From contig NC_068971.1 of the NCBI RefSeq assembly GCF_016808095.1, positions 7,762,501-7,826,500 on the forward strand: DNA of 64,000 nt. The letters are read 5' to 3'. The stretch comes from Vigna angularis (taxonomy: Eukaryota > Streptophyta > Magnoliopsida > Fabales > Fabaceae). The notes under the pieces are model-generated. The model was not told the DNA's origin. It made no database searches and saw nothing but the letters and a program-made list of their open reading frames with translations. The position numbers and the translations under genes are program-made. Numbering within the stretch: position 1 is the first letter of the stretch; each line of letters opens with the position of its first letter. This document shows positions 20,980 to 32,417 of the stretch, in pieces.

Positions 20980-23900
20980 TGTAACACCCCAAAAAAATTT
21001 TGCCCTTAAAAAAAATCAAAACTTGAAATATTACAATAATACAATTACGGTAACATCCCGGACCTCAAACTCAATTCAATACAAAAGTTTACAGCTCAGA
21101 CATAACAGTAAAGATAACATTGAATCCTTCTAATACACACTTCCATCTCTTCCTGCACTTGCACCAGATCACGCGACATCCCTTCATCTGCTCCCGTATA
21201 ACAAAAACGTTATACGATCATCGCAAAAACATGATTTTCCAGTACATGCACAAATAAGTAAGGGTGAGCTAACATGCAATATAACATTCATAAAAATATG
21301 CATAATTGTTTTGATATAAACATCAAATAATATTTAGGTTAGACATCCCCATATACCAACATACCAAAATTTCTACTAGACACTCATACGGAAGATACAA
21401 TGATGAGCTACTGGACAAAGCTATTCCCCAAACCTTCTAACCGGATACTATTTGGACGGACGCTATCTGCCGAACCCTATCTAATGAATACTATTAGGCT
21501 GAAACCCATTTAAATGAACGCTAGGTGATCATGCACAATTGAGCCGAACACTAAACTCAGGAAACCATAATGACTGAACACTCTCATAATGAACACTGAG
21601 ATCAAACACTAGGCCGAACGCTAGAAACTGAACGCCAGATCGAATACTGATTGCACGAACATTAAGATTGATCACTTAGGCTCGACACTAGACACCAAAC
21701 GCTATTAGACGGATACCATTAGGTCGCACACCAAGAGATCGAATGCTAAGTAAGATCAAACACTAGACTTCACGCTGAGACAGCGCACTCTACTAGGATA
21801 ATTACCATTATTTCGAACACTATTCAAACGATCGCTCAAAGATCAAACCTCGTGCACCACAGATTAAATACCATTCGGACGAACACTTAATTGATCACTT
21901 TACTGGATTAAACACTATCTGAAGGTAACCTCATAGAGGCCGGATGTTCCCTACGTACGACCGCTAACCGTTAACAGTCCTTGTCTGAGACAAGCGTCAT
22001 CCAAACCGAGCACTACCTATGAACGATCACTGCCTGAATCATGCATCATTACGACTAATCACTATTAATTAATCGATCGCTACCTCAACGAATATCAAGG
22101 CAGGTCACTCCCCATAAATGATTGCAACCTCAGAGCAACATCACCAATAAAGATCATTCTCAAAGAACCATCGCTACAAGACAGAACACTAGAATAAAAA
22201 ATGCCTGAGTCAGGGTTAAACGCCTAGAGTACTCTACTGAACACCTCAGTACTGATTGAACGTAATCAAACTAAACCACAGGGTACCAAAATACGACCGA
22301 ACACTAACTACCTGAGAACAACTAACATCAAGATCAACCGTTAACTAATAACGCCTACTACCCGGAAGTAAATAATACCAAGACCGGACGTCACTAATAA
22401 TAACGCACGCTACTACCTATAGACCCAACAAGTTTTACTTCCCGCCTCTCTCGAAGAATTATTCCAGATCCAGTTTTATCTGCACTGCCATCTCTCCCGT
22501 ACCAATATGATCATCACGGTTGGAAACCACAGCCACAACATGCAAGATGAATAACCAGAAGCATCACATCATAACCCAATACATATAAACTATAACAATT
22601 CCCATGATAAATTGATCCACATGACGATGTCAACTAGTCTTTCATAAACTAATGTTGTTTACTTGTAATTCGTCGTCATAACCTGCTCTCAATAACAGGC
22701 GACCCGAGCCGTCTTCCATCGCGACTTCAGACCTATCTCCCCGACTCCTCAAGGACTAACGAGTAAAAACATCGATACTACGCGTAACGATGCACTATAC
22801 TCAACACAAGCCGAAGTCATTGGGCGAGACATTCACCTCCTCGCGCAGAAGAAGGTGACACTCGAATCTCAGTCTCACGCATGAGACTAGCAAAAATGCT
22901 CAAAAGACAGACGAAGTTACAAATAAATAACATAGTGTATGTCCCACCTCCAACAGAATAAACGTGCTCAATCACGAATTCATACATATTCTCAATAATA
23001 TGTATAAATAAACCAATAATGGATCAAGGAAAATAACCAACAATTCTCAATAATTGTTCCAAAAATACTCCCACGGATACGTGCATTAATGCCGAACGCT
23101 ATTTCCCAATGCTATCTGAACGAACGTTCTGAAATCAATCATCATCAAAGGCCGAACGCTGCCGATGAACACCAAACCTTATTAACCGAGCTCCAAGGAC
23201 GAACGCTCGAGATCAAGTCCAGTCATACCTCACCTCAGACGAGTACTTCCTAAGGATTAACGTCATCGAGAACGAACGCTCACAAACACAATTAAACCAA
23301 GGTCGAACGTCTAAGATTCAAACCGAACACTTAAAGTCGAACGCTCAAGATTGTTACCCAAGACTTCCAAGTTAAGAACGAACGCGTCAATTCAAACACC
23401 GTTAATCCGAACACGATAAGGACTAACGTTTTGATACATAGACGAACCCCTAGGTCACTTGACCGATCGTCATTAAAAGAAGCATGAACGAACGACATAA
23501 TTCAGTAGCTAACCGAACGGTCCTTAAATCAAAACATAACCGAACGCTCAATAGTCACTAATATCCCAAGGCCGATCGCTCAATATTCAAAACTTAAACA
23601 ACTTAAAAACCGAACGCTCACATATACCAAAAACCTTACGCTCAATTACATCCAAAACCGAACGCTCAAATACACCCAAAACCGAACGCTCACTTACACT
23701 CATAAATCGAACGCTCATTTACACTCATATACCGAACGCTCACTTACAACCATAAACCGAACGCTCACTTACACTCATATACCGAACGCTCACTTACAAC
23801 CATAAATCGAACGCTCACTTACACTCAGAAACCGAACGCTCATAATTACAAAATACCAAGGTCGAACGCTCACATCACAAACATACAAAGATCGAACGCT

Positions 23901-24960
23901 CAAGAACGAACACCAGGTGGGATTCAACACTACTGAGCCGAACGCTAAGATCAATTACTTAAGCCGAACGCTAAACCATTGGACACCATATTGAATTCAT
24001 CACTGATTGGACGAGCGCTTAAAGATCAAACATCCTCAAAGAACGAACGCTGCCTATGGCGAGTACTATCTGAATACAAACGTCATCGGAGCCGAACGTT
24101 CGCTATGAACGATCGCTAACTTAGAATAAATATCATCAAAATTGAACGTTCGTTAACCCAGAGTATGACCGAACGCTTACAATCTATGGACGTTCACTAT
24201 CTGAGAACAAGGAACATAAGACCGAACGCTCTTTACAACCTATGGACGTTCGTCTTGAGACCAAGGCCGAACGCTAACGCTCGCTAGCTTAAAATGACCG
24301 AACGTTCCAAAACTCGCTGACCTTGGTCGAGCACTATACGGACGAACCTTCTACATTGGCTGATTCGGACGGACGCTCAAAACAATTACCGAACGTTCGG
24401 AAATTGGCCGACCACTATTTGGTCGAGCACCGTTGGAACGAACGTCCATTTTTGATTCACAAAATTGGACGTACGCGCGTTCTGCAGAAATTCTGCAGAA
24501 ACGCACCCGAGTCCAGAAACCCAGAAAACCTCCATTTTCAACCCCTTCTTTCCCAAATTTTACCCAGATTTGCAGCAACCACAAAATATCTCAAAATCAA
24601 GGAAATAAATCAAACTCCCCTTACCTCTTGAAGACTTCCTTGTAAATTTTGGGATCTATCTCCTCCCAAACGTGCAACTCCAGATCTCCTTGCAACCTCA
24701 ACAATTCTTCACTTCCTCTCAGCCCTTCAGAAGTTGGTGCAGCTTCCCATGGGTGCTCCTGGAACGGCTGGAAACGGAAGGGAGGAAGGGTTCCCTTCTT
24801 CTGGAAGCTCTCCCTCATACCAAAAGTAAGCCCCTCTCTCCTTTTTCCCCAAGCTTCCCGTAAGATGCACCTCTAAATAATGTTTCCTAATAATGCAAGA
24901 GGTGGGTGACCACAATGTCCCAACCATGCCCCCACCACTCCTAAAATTACGGGTCTTACA
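20980..24960 (-). repeat. Gy4 5' LTR (right copy)
   Basis: Nearly identical to the left copy apart from scattered substitutions and the ~56-bp deletion. The hairpin at 21199-21220 is better paired here; the left copy has one stem substitution. Confidence 0.9.
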
Positions 24961-25188
24961 TCACTCGTGCTCAGATCCCACAAGCTCTCACACTCAGAAC
25001 TCTCAACGCTCAAATCTCACTCACACCCAGAAGATCGCTCGAAAGCTCTCTCACTCAGAAGATCTCACACGCTCCAAAATCGTAACGCCTCAAAGTGTCG
25101 CTCAACACAGTTCGCTCCTCAGTATATAGCCAAAATCTCACTGTGTCCACAGTTCCGGTCATGCATACCAGATGCTTCAATAGTATCA

Positions 25189-25189
<1 letters not shown>
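24961..25189. other. Continuation of the DNA interrupted by Gy4 (WOX 5' flank)
   Basis: After the second TCACT, a CTCACTCAGAA-rich stretch continues the sequence that ends at 16263. No gene recognised. Confidence 0.5.

Positions 25190-25265
<76 letters not shown>
25190..25265. repeat. (AT)n microsatellite
   Basis: About 75 bp of AT dinucleotides with one TTT interruption. It marks the join between the WOX-bearing segment and the last piece of Gy3 pol. Confidence 0.95.
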
Positions 25266-25494
25266 AAAAGGTAGTAGTATCTGATCTTGCCCACATTTTG
25301 GAAGTATGAAATATTCAAAGTAGAGATGATCTCTTAATAGAAGTTTAACTATTCGGGATAGAAGGCCATAAAATAAAATGGTTTAGGACAAATATCAACT
25401 TAGTTATAGTAGTTTGGGATAAGAGAACATGTGACTTTACAAGGGAACTAGTAGATCATATGAAACAGTCGTGACCCCTTTGGTTTTCTTGAAA
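25266..25494 (+). pseudogene. Gy3 pol C-terminal remnant
   Basis: Matches the last ~220 bp of the Gy1 pol remnant (3000-3221), including AGTTTGGGATAAGAGAAC. It encodes the C-terminal, chromodomain-like tail. Frame is not maintained and there is no upstream pol. Confidence 0.65.
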
Positions 25495-25520
25495 TGATGA
25501 ATTTTCGAAGACGAAATTTT

Positions 25521-25536
25521 TTGTTGTTGGGGAGAA
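25521..25536 (+). other. Gy3 polypurine tract
   Basis: TTGTTGTTGGGGAGAA abuts the 3' LTR start TGTAAGATCC. Confidence 0.75.
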
Positions 25537-27293
25537 TGTAAGATCCATGAAAAATATTTATAATAGTAAATTTTAGCATAATAATATTAATGGATAGAAA
25601 AATCTAAATTTTGGATATAAAATTATAGTAATTCTAGAAGGAGAGGTTCAAATTTTTGATAACTTATTTAGGATTTTTTTTTTAAGAAAATTGAATAGTA
25701 AAAAGTGAATAGTGAATAGTAAAAAGTGAATAGTTAAAAAAAAAATTAAAAAAATGAATAGTGCCAAAGTGATAAGAAAGCCACGTTGGTGCAAAGAAGA
25801 TCAGATAGAATTTGAATTAAAATAATATTTTTAATAAAATAAGGAATAGTAAAAAAAAAAAAAAACAAAGAGTGCCAAAATTTTGGCCTATAAATAGAAA
25901 TCAGAGGAATGGAGTTTTTGCACCAAGAAGTAGAGAGAATTATGAGAAAAGAAGAAATTAGGAAGTTTTGGAGTAGGAAGAAATTTTAGAGTAGAGGTTT
26001 TGAAGAGTTTTCGGGGAAACAAATTCGGAGCAAGAGAAGTCTGGAATAGAGGTAGGGGAACTAACCTTTCTAAGCTTTTATATTCTGATTTAGTATTGTT
26101 TATTAGTATGCATGTCTTGAAATTATGTGAGAATATTGTTAATGCTTACTGTATATTTATTTATATTGAATTTCTGTGTTAATATTATGTGCTGTTATTT
26201 TGAATCTGTAAATAAGAAATTTGTTAAAACTAGTTGAGGAACACTTTGTCTAAGGAAAGACTTGGTACTTAAGTTGTCCATTGTGACGCACCTCTCTTTC
26301 TTGGAAGTCTACTCGACAAGCTTTTAACTTAATTCTTGTTGAACAGATTATGTACTGTTAAACTATTGTGCAATATATCTCGTTGGAATGAATTCATTTT
26401 ATTGTGGTAGATACGAAATTATGAATTTTAATTGTGATAATTGTAATTTATTATATTGGATTTAAATTTATGCGTCTGAACATGATATGAGTATTATGGG
26501 AAAATTTCGTAATTGTATAATATGAGTTGAGGAATGTGAGCGTTGTATGAATCTCGTGGAGAGATTCTATAATGATGTGGTAATTGTGTATATGTTGATG
26601 TTGAGGGTCCCGTAGTTGGAGGTTATCCTGATACTCTAATAATCATCTAGTCTCAAGTAGAGAGGGATGAATTATGTGGTGAGAGGAGTAGGAGGTCCTG
26701 GTCTATGTGCCGGTTTTGGACATAGTGTTGAGGATTAACCTTGTGAATGGTATGGAGTATTTTGGAAGTATATTTGTAAGAAAAAGTAGAAGTCATCACA
26801 AGTGCATAACCTCCCGTGACCGCTCATCAACGTATCATCCGGATGAGTGTCTTTTAGGTATTGTGGTGTTCATTGGATATTGTGGAACGAGTGTCTAATA
26901 GGAATTGTGATATGATGATTTGAGGGTGTCTGACATAATTATTATATGATATTAGTATCAAAGCAATTATGCATGTTTTATAAATTATTTGTTGCATGTT
27001 AGCTCACCCTGCTTGTTTGTGTTTGGGTATGTACGATGATCGTATAATTCGTTATACGGGAGTAGATGAAGGAATATCGTCTGATCCAGTACCAATGAAG
27101 AAAGAGATCGAAGAATAAGTTAGAAGAATTCGAGTTATATTTAGGAGTTTATAGTTGAAATCTGAGTTTAAAATATGTATAGACATATATCAACTATGAA
27201 TTTTTAAGTATGAGATTACGGGATGTTACCGTAAATGTAATGTTACAATATATAAATTATGAATTATCCAGTGTGAAATATTGGGATGTTACA
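25537..27293 (+). repeat. Gy3 3' LTR
   Basis: 1757 bp, nearly identical to 10790-12568. TATA box 25889-25896, hairpin 27041-27058. Ends GGGATGTTACA, then target duplication TATAT. Confidence 0.9.
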
Positions 27294-27674
27294 TATATTA
27301 TTAATATATTTTTTATTAATAAAATTTATCCATAATTAAAATTATAAAATTAGTGGGTAATATAAAATGGTTATAAGTGGAAGTGATGTAAGTATTTTAA
27401 ATTTTAAATTAGGGTTAAATATGTTTTTAGTCCCTAAACTATTGACCGTTTCTGGTTTTCGTCCCTCTTTCAAAGTAAGGTACAATTTGGTCCTCATTCT
27501 TTTCGAAACGTTCGTTTTAGTCCTCGAAAACTAAACACTGTTTAAAAATTTGGTCCTCATTTAGCAACAAATGAGGACTAAAACCAAAATTCCAAGGACT
27601 AAAACGAACGTGATTGCATCAGCACTAATCATGGATGAATTTTTCAGGATTTCCCAATGTAAAATTGCTAAGGT
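27294..27674. other. Right flank of Gy3, then a Mutator-type repeat end
   Basis: 27300-27411 matches 50470-50570 (AAATTAGTGGGTAA, GTGATGTAAGTA). From 27412, GGGTTAAATATGTTTTTAGT begins a Mutator-type terminus with internal foldback around 27550-27600. The opposite terminus was not found. Confidence 0.5.
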
Positions 27675-28149
27675 GTTAAGATGTCGGCAAGTGTACCTAA
27701 TCGTATCAAGTAATAATAAATGGTAAGACCAAGTATCGTTTTCCAAGAGACTCACGACACTAAACTGTCATGTTATTACTTAACTAATTAAGACTTTGAT
27801 GAACAATTTTATGGTTTTGAATGCAAAAACAAGAACGTAAATATGAATGCACTTTTGATCAACTGAAGAAAACACAAAGATAAATGGATGATATTGAAAA
27901 TATGAGATGAATATGTTGTTGGGGTTTAGATTTCACCTAGTTTACTCTCATGCATATATGAATTCATCTTCTTCATTAATGTTAATATCACTTTCTAAAT
28001 TACTTAAAACCCGATGTCTCTATGAAGAAAGTCTATCCTTAATTACTATATCACAATATCTTGAATCACTAGCAATTAATTTTGCATTATGATTAAAGCT
28101 TAAGATAACCAAAAATCATATCCCTATGTCTAGCACTACCAAAAAAGAG

Positions 28150-28352
28150 GGCATTTTCGACGGTCTAAATTCCTCAAAAAAAGCAAAAAATCGTCGGTAA
28201 TGTCTATTATCGACGGCCAATTGTCCGTCGATAAATCATTTTTCGCTACCTATTACCTACGGCCTTTGCCCGTCGGTAATTACCGAAGGGCAAAGGCCTT
28301 CGGTAATTACCGAAGGGCAAAAGCCTTCGGTAATTACCGAAGGACAAAACTA
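28150..28352. repeat. Ca1 left subterminal repeats
   Basis: Many direct and inverted copies of CCGTCGGTAAT and TACCGAAGG. Similar arrays occur in Ca2. In CACTA elements such arrays are transposase binding sites; that role here is inferred from the family. Confidence 0.75.
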
Positions 28353-29900
28353 TTTCTATGAAGGGTAGAGGCCCTAGTTTCATTCCACTAATTTAAATTA
28401 TGAAAATTTTCATGACATCAAGTCAAACTAACCACTAATATTTCTACTGGAGAAGAACAGTTGAAAAGGAAATATTAAATGGTATTGCATAATATGTTTG
28501 TAGTATTTTACATAGGATACTTGCTGCCACAACACTACAAATTCTTACACCTCAGTACATAGGAAAAACATCTAAATTCTACTTCTAAATAAGATAAAAG
28601 CTCAGAAAATGGAAGAGTAAATGTAAACAAGAACTAATACTAAAAACTATAAATATAAAGACTATCCAAGTTCAAGCGGCATCATGAAGCAGACTCCAAA
28701 ATCTACCAATTCCTAACACCTAAAGTTGGTCCAACAACTTCTAATCAATCTGATGAATTCAGGTGAACCTCAATCTAGCTAAAAAATGCATGAATTAATG
28801 CTACTGCAGTAGTTGACCAAGAACCAACATCCAAGTATTGAACACCAAGCCTTCCTCCAAATTTCATCATTTGCAAAGAACCTGAAACTAAGTGATGCAT
28901 AAAAAGAAAGAATTCAATTTTTTAAATATTGGCCTTTTCAGTATAACACTAGAATCCATTTTCTATACTATAGTTGAGTATTGTCAATCAATATAATACA
29001 ATTAATAAGTAAACTAAATTATAATGCAAATGGAAAGTAAAACTAAATGGAATTGCTTGAAATGACAGAAAACCAAAAATCCTAGTAATTACTAAAACTG
29101 GAAATTAACGAAAAATGGAAAACTAAAGTGCAATTGAAACTAGGGATAATATACATGTCATCTAAAAGTAATATGAAAATTAATAGAACTAAAGTGTGTT
29201 ATTGAAAAAAAAATCAGTGAAAAATTTAGAAATGGGTTGGAAAAAGACTATGGCCAAGGAAATCTGTATTCTAATTATGATTTGAAAAGTATCCTACTTT
29301 TGAAAGTTTTTACTAGAGTATGCTACCCGAGAAAAGAAAAACAGGGCTAAATAGGTAAACATTTCAAAACCAAGTGATAAAAGCTGGCAACTCATGGTTT
29401 GGGTCCCGCACTACGTTTTTTTTCTTTAATTGGAGGAACCTCTTTTCTCGGTCCTGACTTTTCTTTAAGCAACTATAACATCTTTAAGATATTTGGGAAT
29501 ATTACGTGACATCTCTCTACTAAAGGAAAAATGTTTCAAAATCTATTCGTTTGAACTTTTTATTTGCTACAGATTCTTCCAGAAGTATTTCCCTACTTTT
29601 GAGCACTGGTTGATGTTTACAAAAGAAGTCTTATTTTCGTAACCACAGAAAGAGCATCTTAAAATAAGCATGCCATATAAATTGAAATGCTGCAAAATTT
29701 TGAAAACAAACTTCAACTTGCCAAGACAAGCTAAAACATTTGCTACAAATTATATTATTTTATAATCAAACCTTATTGAGCACATTTTTTTTCCTAGTAA
29801 GCATGCTTTCAGACGGAGAAGTCAAATTGTTTTGGAAGCATAGAAGGAAAAAGGGAAGCAGCCAAATAAGCAAACATATCCAGCACATATTCTTGAGGAA
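28353..29900. other. Ca1 interior, mostly unassigned
   Basis: AT-rich and without long reading frames. The only hint of coding is the possible minus-strand exon at 28775-28881. Confidence 0.5.
28775..28881 (-). pseudogene. Possible captured terminal exon, protein unknown
   Basis: On the minus strand a good 3' splice site (TTAGTTTCAG, then G at 28881) opens about 35 codons ending in TAG (28775-28777). The reading FGGRLGVQYLDVGSWSTTAV looks protein-like. A second frame is also open. I do not recognise the family. Confidence 0.25.
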
Positions 29901-30174
29901 TAAATAAATAATTGATTTCCATGAACCAAACAAAAGAGACCCTACTCTTCTTCAAAGGGTACACGGGATTTGTCCTCATGTCGCCATCCCGTGCTGTTAT
30001 TATCCGCGCCAACTCTCCCCTTAGCTGGCTATCCTCTGTCCCCACCAACCTCACCACTTGGTCAATGCAAACTTACGAATCAATTCCCTTCAATTTCACT
30101 ACCAAATCGAAACGCGTTATCACCTCATTCACTCCAATAACATCATCTCCCTCATTTTATTTCACCCCCTCCCA

Positions 30175-30186
30175 CTATATATATAT
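30175..30186 (+). promoter_or_regulatory. TATA box of the captured EXORDIUM-like fragment
   Basis: CTATATATATAT lies about 75 bp before the ATG at 30258. A CT-rich 5' leader follows (CTCTTTCACAACAATTCACC), as in ordinary plant promoters. Confidence 0.5.
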
Positions 30187-30257
30187 CCGTCAACACTTCC
30201 CTCTTTCACAACAATTCACCAACAACATTTCACTTCTTTCTTAGACAACATAAACAA

Positions 30258-30560
30258 ATGGCCTCTCTTACATCCTTAAGCTTTCTCCTATGTTTATTTC
30301 TGGTTGTTTCAATTCTTCCTTTCAGTTCAGCCAGGAAACTCACTGAGTTAGAGCCCCAACTGAAGTTCCAATACCACAGAGGACCTCTTCTCACAGGTAA
30401 AATCTCCGTCAACCTAACCTCATTTGGTATGGCAAGTTCAAACCTTTCCAGAAATCCATACTCACTGACTTCATCACCTCCCTTTCATCTCCCAAACCCG
30501 TCACGCCCCAACCATCGATTGACACGTGGTGAAAAGCCACCGAAAACTTTGCTATGCTTT
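30258..30560 (+). pseudogene. EXORDIUM/PHI-1-like gene, captured 5' fragment
   Basis: Residues 1-26 form a signal peptide ending in FSSA. ARKLTELEPQLKFQYHRGPL and LTGKISVNL follow, the mature N-terminus of the plant EXORDIUM/PHOSPHATE-INDUCED 1 family (apoplastic proteins linked to brassinosteroid-promoted growth). The family motif WYGKF continues in another frame from 30425, then DFITSLS and PSIDTW. Two lesions: AACCT is duplicated at 30411-30420, which shifts the frame, and a TGG codon has become TGA at 30530-30532. Similarity stops near 30560, roughly a third of the usual ~310-residue protein. It sits with its own promoter inside the CACTA element Ca1. A short secreted peptide could still be made, but function as an EXORDIUM protein is lost. 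Confidence 0.8.
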
Positions 30561-31860
30561 AAGTTTATCCAAACGAAAAGGATATTCTGCTAGGAGAAAA
30601 TGTGTGACTAAAACACAAGAAATAAGAAGATATTTGAGGCCTATATCTTTAGACTATCTAATAACAGAGGTTAAATCCCAATTGCTTCCTAGGATTTTTT
30701 ATATTTGAGCAATTAAAGTTTGTTATATTTTTGTTCGTGAATATATATGTAAGGATTTTTATTTTGTATTCAAATAGACAGTGAAGCTGATGTATCATAT
30801 TTGTCATGCAGGGATTCTCAAATAGTAAATTGAGCGTATTTTTCCCAAACTTCTTTCCACACAGAAAAAGAATAACAATGCCACTAGATATTTCATACAA
30901 AAAACAAAACACAACAACTGATATTTGGCCACCATGAAGGAAGGAAATAAAGGCAATGTTTATGAAAAATAAAATCATTAGAGAGAAGTAATGTTTACAG
31001 GAGCCTACCAAGAGCGTCAAGTTTGTCCTTTCCTGAGCCACTCCCACCACCACACCCTCTTGTTTTTTCTCTATCATTTTTCATATTAAAAGCCTTTCCA
31101 CGACAACTGCTAGAATTGAACATAAATATCAAAAAGCATAAAATAATGTAAAGTAATCTATGACAGAAACTTATTCTTTTCACATGAGCACAACAGACAG
31201 TTCATACAAGGTTTTGAAACTAGGGATAAGAAAAAAAATTATATTTTTCAATCCATGTGCTAAAGTTTCAATACAAGACCAAAACAGTTAATCGAAGACA
31301 ACATGGAAAGGCAAAGAAAAAACTTAGCTCTGTGCAGACGTGCCTAACCTAGGCTCTGAATGCCACTTGATAGCTCCAGGTCGAGGCGGATCGACGAGGA
31401 ACCATGGAAACTGGCACAGATCGAGCTAATCGAAGAAGAAGAACAGTGGATGACGAAAAACGGAGGCAAACCCTAGATTGAATGGTTTGATCGGTGTACA
31501 TTCTAGGGTTGGGGATTTGGGACGTTTTGATCGGTGGAGAGAAAGGATTCAACGATTGAATCGATGGAATGGAACGAACAGAGGTTTTAATCGAGCAAAA
31601 GTGAAGATAGAACGATGAGGATAGGTTTAATCGGTGAAAAATGGATTCTTTGGTGGATTAGGCTGAGGTAAGGGAGAAATGTACAGGAGAATGAAGATCT
31701 AGAGACTAACCATAGCTGGGCAGATTAGGATCTGAGGCGGAGGAACTTGAAATATGGATCGGAGACGAGCGAAGGTTCGAGAGAAAAAGAAATGTGTGCG
31801 GGTGGATCTCTCTAGAGAATGGCTAAATGAAGATGTGGTTCGGATATGAAGAGGCATCGC
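30561..31860. other. Ca1 interior downstream of the EXORDIUM-like fragment
   Basis: No clear gene. A minus-strand frame at 30995-31183 is described separately. 31380-31680 is purine-rich with repeated GATCGG and AATCG elements of unknown origin. Confidence 0.5.
30995..31183 (-). CDS. Possible small secreted peptide within Ca1
   Basis: 62 codons. Starts MKRISFCHRLLYIILCFLIF, a basic then hydrophobic signal-like segment, followed by a short polar tail with GCGGGSGSGKDK and LDALGRLL at the C-terminus. That layout is typical of plant signalling-peptide precursors, but I do not recognise the family and the frame is short enough to arise by chance. Confidence 0.25.
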   Translation of the reverse strand: MKRISFCHRLLYIILCFLIFMFNSSSCRGKAFNMKNDREKTRGCGGGSGSGKDKLDALGRLL

Positions 31861-32417
31861 AGACATTACCGAAGGGAAAAAGGCCCTCGGTAATAAACCT
31901 TCGATAATACGCGATTTTATTGCAGTGTAGGCAATACTGCTTTTGGGAGAAAATTCTCCAGATCTAGGTTTCCCCGTATGTGTCCCTATCAAGAAAATCA
32001 ATGATCATGTCATGAATGAGTTAAACATAACAAGCATAGAGCAAAGAAGAATAACCCTAACGATTAATGAAAGAAGCATAAATAAATTGGAATCAATACA
32101 AATACATGAGAGTTCACAATGTTACATCATCCAGTAACAACAAATTGAATTTAGTTCCCCCTTGTCATGGAGAAACTAGATGAATAATGGAATGAGAATG
32201 AAAGATAAACCCTAAAATATGAAGAGGAGAGCTTCTGCATCCACTTCTGCCTCCAGAGAGTTGGAGAAAATCTGAATTTGTGTCAATTCTGTCAAAAGAT
32301 ACCCCATCTAGGTCGTGCAAATCCTTAAATAGGGCTGAATTGGATCATGGGCCAACGTTGACACCGCTCAGCGCCCCTACTTAGAGCGCCCAGGCGAGCT
32401 TGCGAGAGGATGGCACT

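Larger units (their letters stand above)
16264..24960 (-). mobile_element. Gy4: non-autonomous gypsy element with ~4-kb LTRs, nested in Gy3
   Basis: Target duplication TCACT (16259-16263 and 24961-24965). LTRs 16264-20300 (4037 bp) and 20980-24960 (3981 bp) surround only 679 bp. Read on the minus strand, the order is LTR, primer site (complement of 20962-20979), leader, polypurine tract (complement of ~20301-20330) and LTR. No gag or pol is present. The leader is homologous to that of Gy3, which suggests movement by proteins of that group. Confidence 0.9.
10790..27293 (+). mobile_element. Gy3: Ty3/gypsy element carrying a homeobox gene, split by Gy4
   Basis: LTRs 10790-12568 and 25537-27293 are alike and both end GGGATGTTACA. 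The target duplication TATAT is at 10785-10789 and 27294-27298. A primer site follows the first LTR (12573) and a polypurine tract precedes the second (25521-25536). The interior has a leader, an antisense WOX-type gene, the nested element Gy4, an (AT)n tract and only the last ~230 bp of pol. No gag, protease or RT was found, so it would need a helper element to move. Confidence 0.85.
28134..31927 (+). mobile_element. Ca1: CACTA transposon carrying host gene fragments
   Basis: 3794 bp. Starts CACTACCAAAAAAG, ends TTTTATTGCAGTG, with target duplication TAG (28131-28133 and 31928-31930). Both ends carry the CACTA-type subterminal repeat CGGTAATTACCGAAGG (28200-28350 and 31865-31910). No transposase is visible, so it is non-autonomous. 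The interior contains an EXORDIUM-like 5' gene fragment, and possibly other fragments. Td5 shows the uninterrupted site at about 63572. Confidence 0.9.
27675..32417 (-). mobile_element. Td1: TGATAAC-family repeat, interrupted by CACTA element Ca1
   Basis: 27675-28133 and 31928 to about 32410 together match Td5 (63126-64000) in order and orientation. The terminal part reads TGTTAAGATGTCGGCAAGTG. The far end, which would be GTTATCA, is missing, so this copy is truncated in its GC-rich core near 32400. Confidence 0.7.

Noticed and set aside
30411..30420. AACCT duplication as a transposon excision footprint
   Set aside because: A perfect 5-bp tandem without any residual bases is equally explained by slippage; no element with this footprint was identified.
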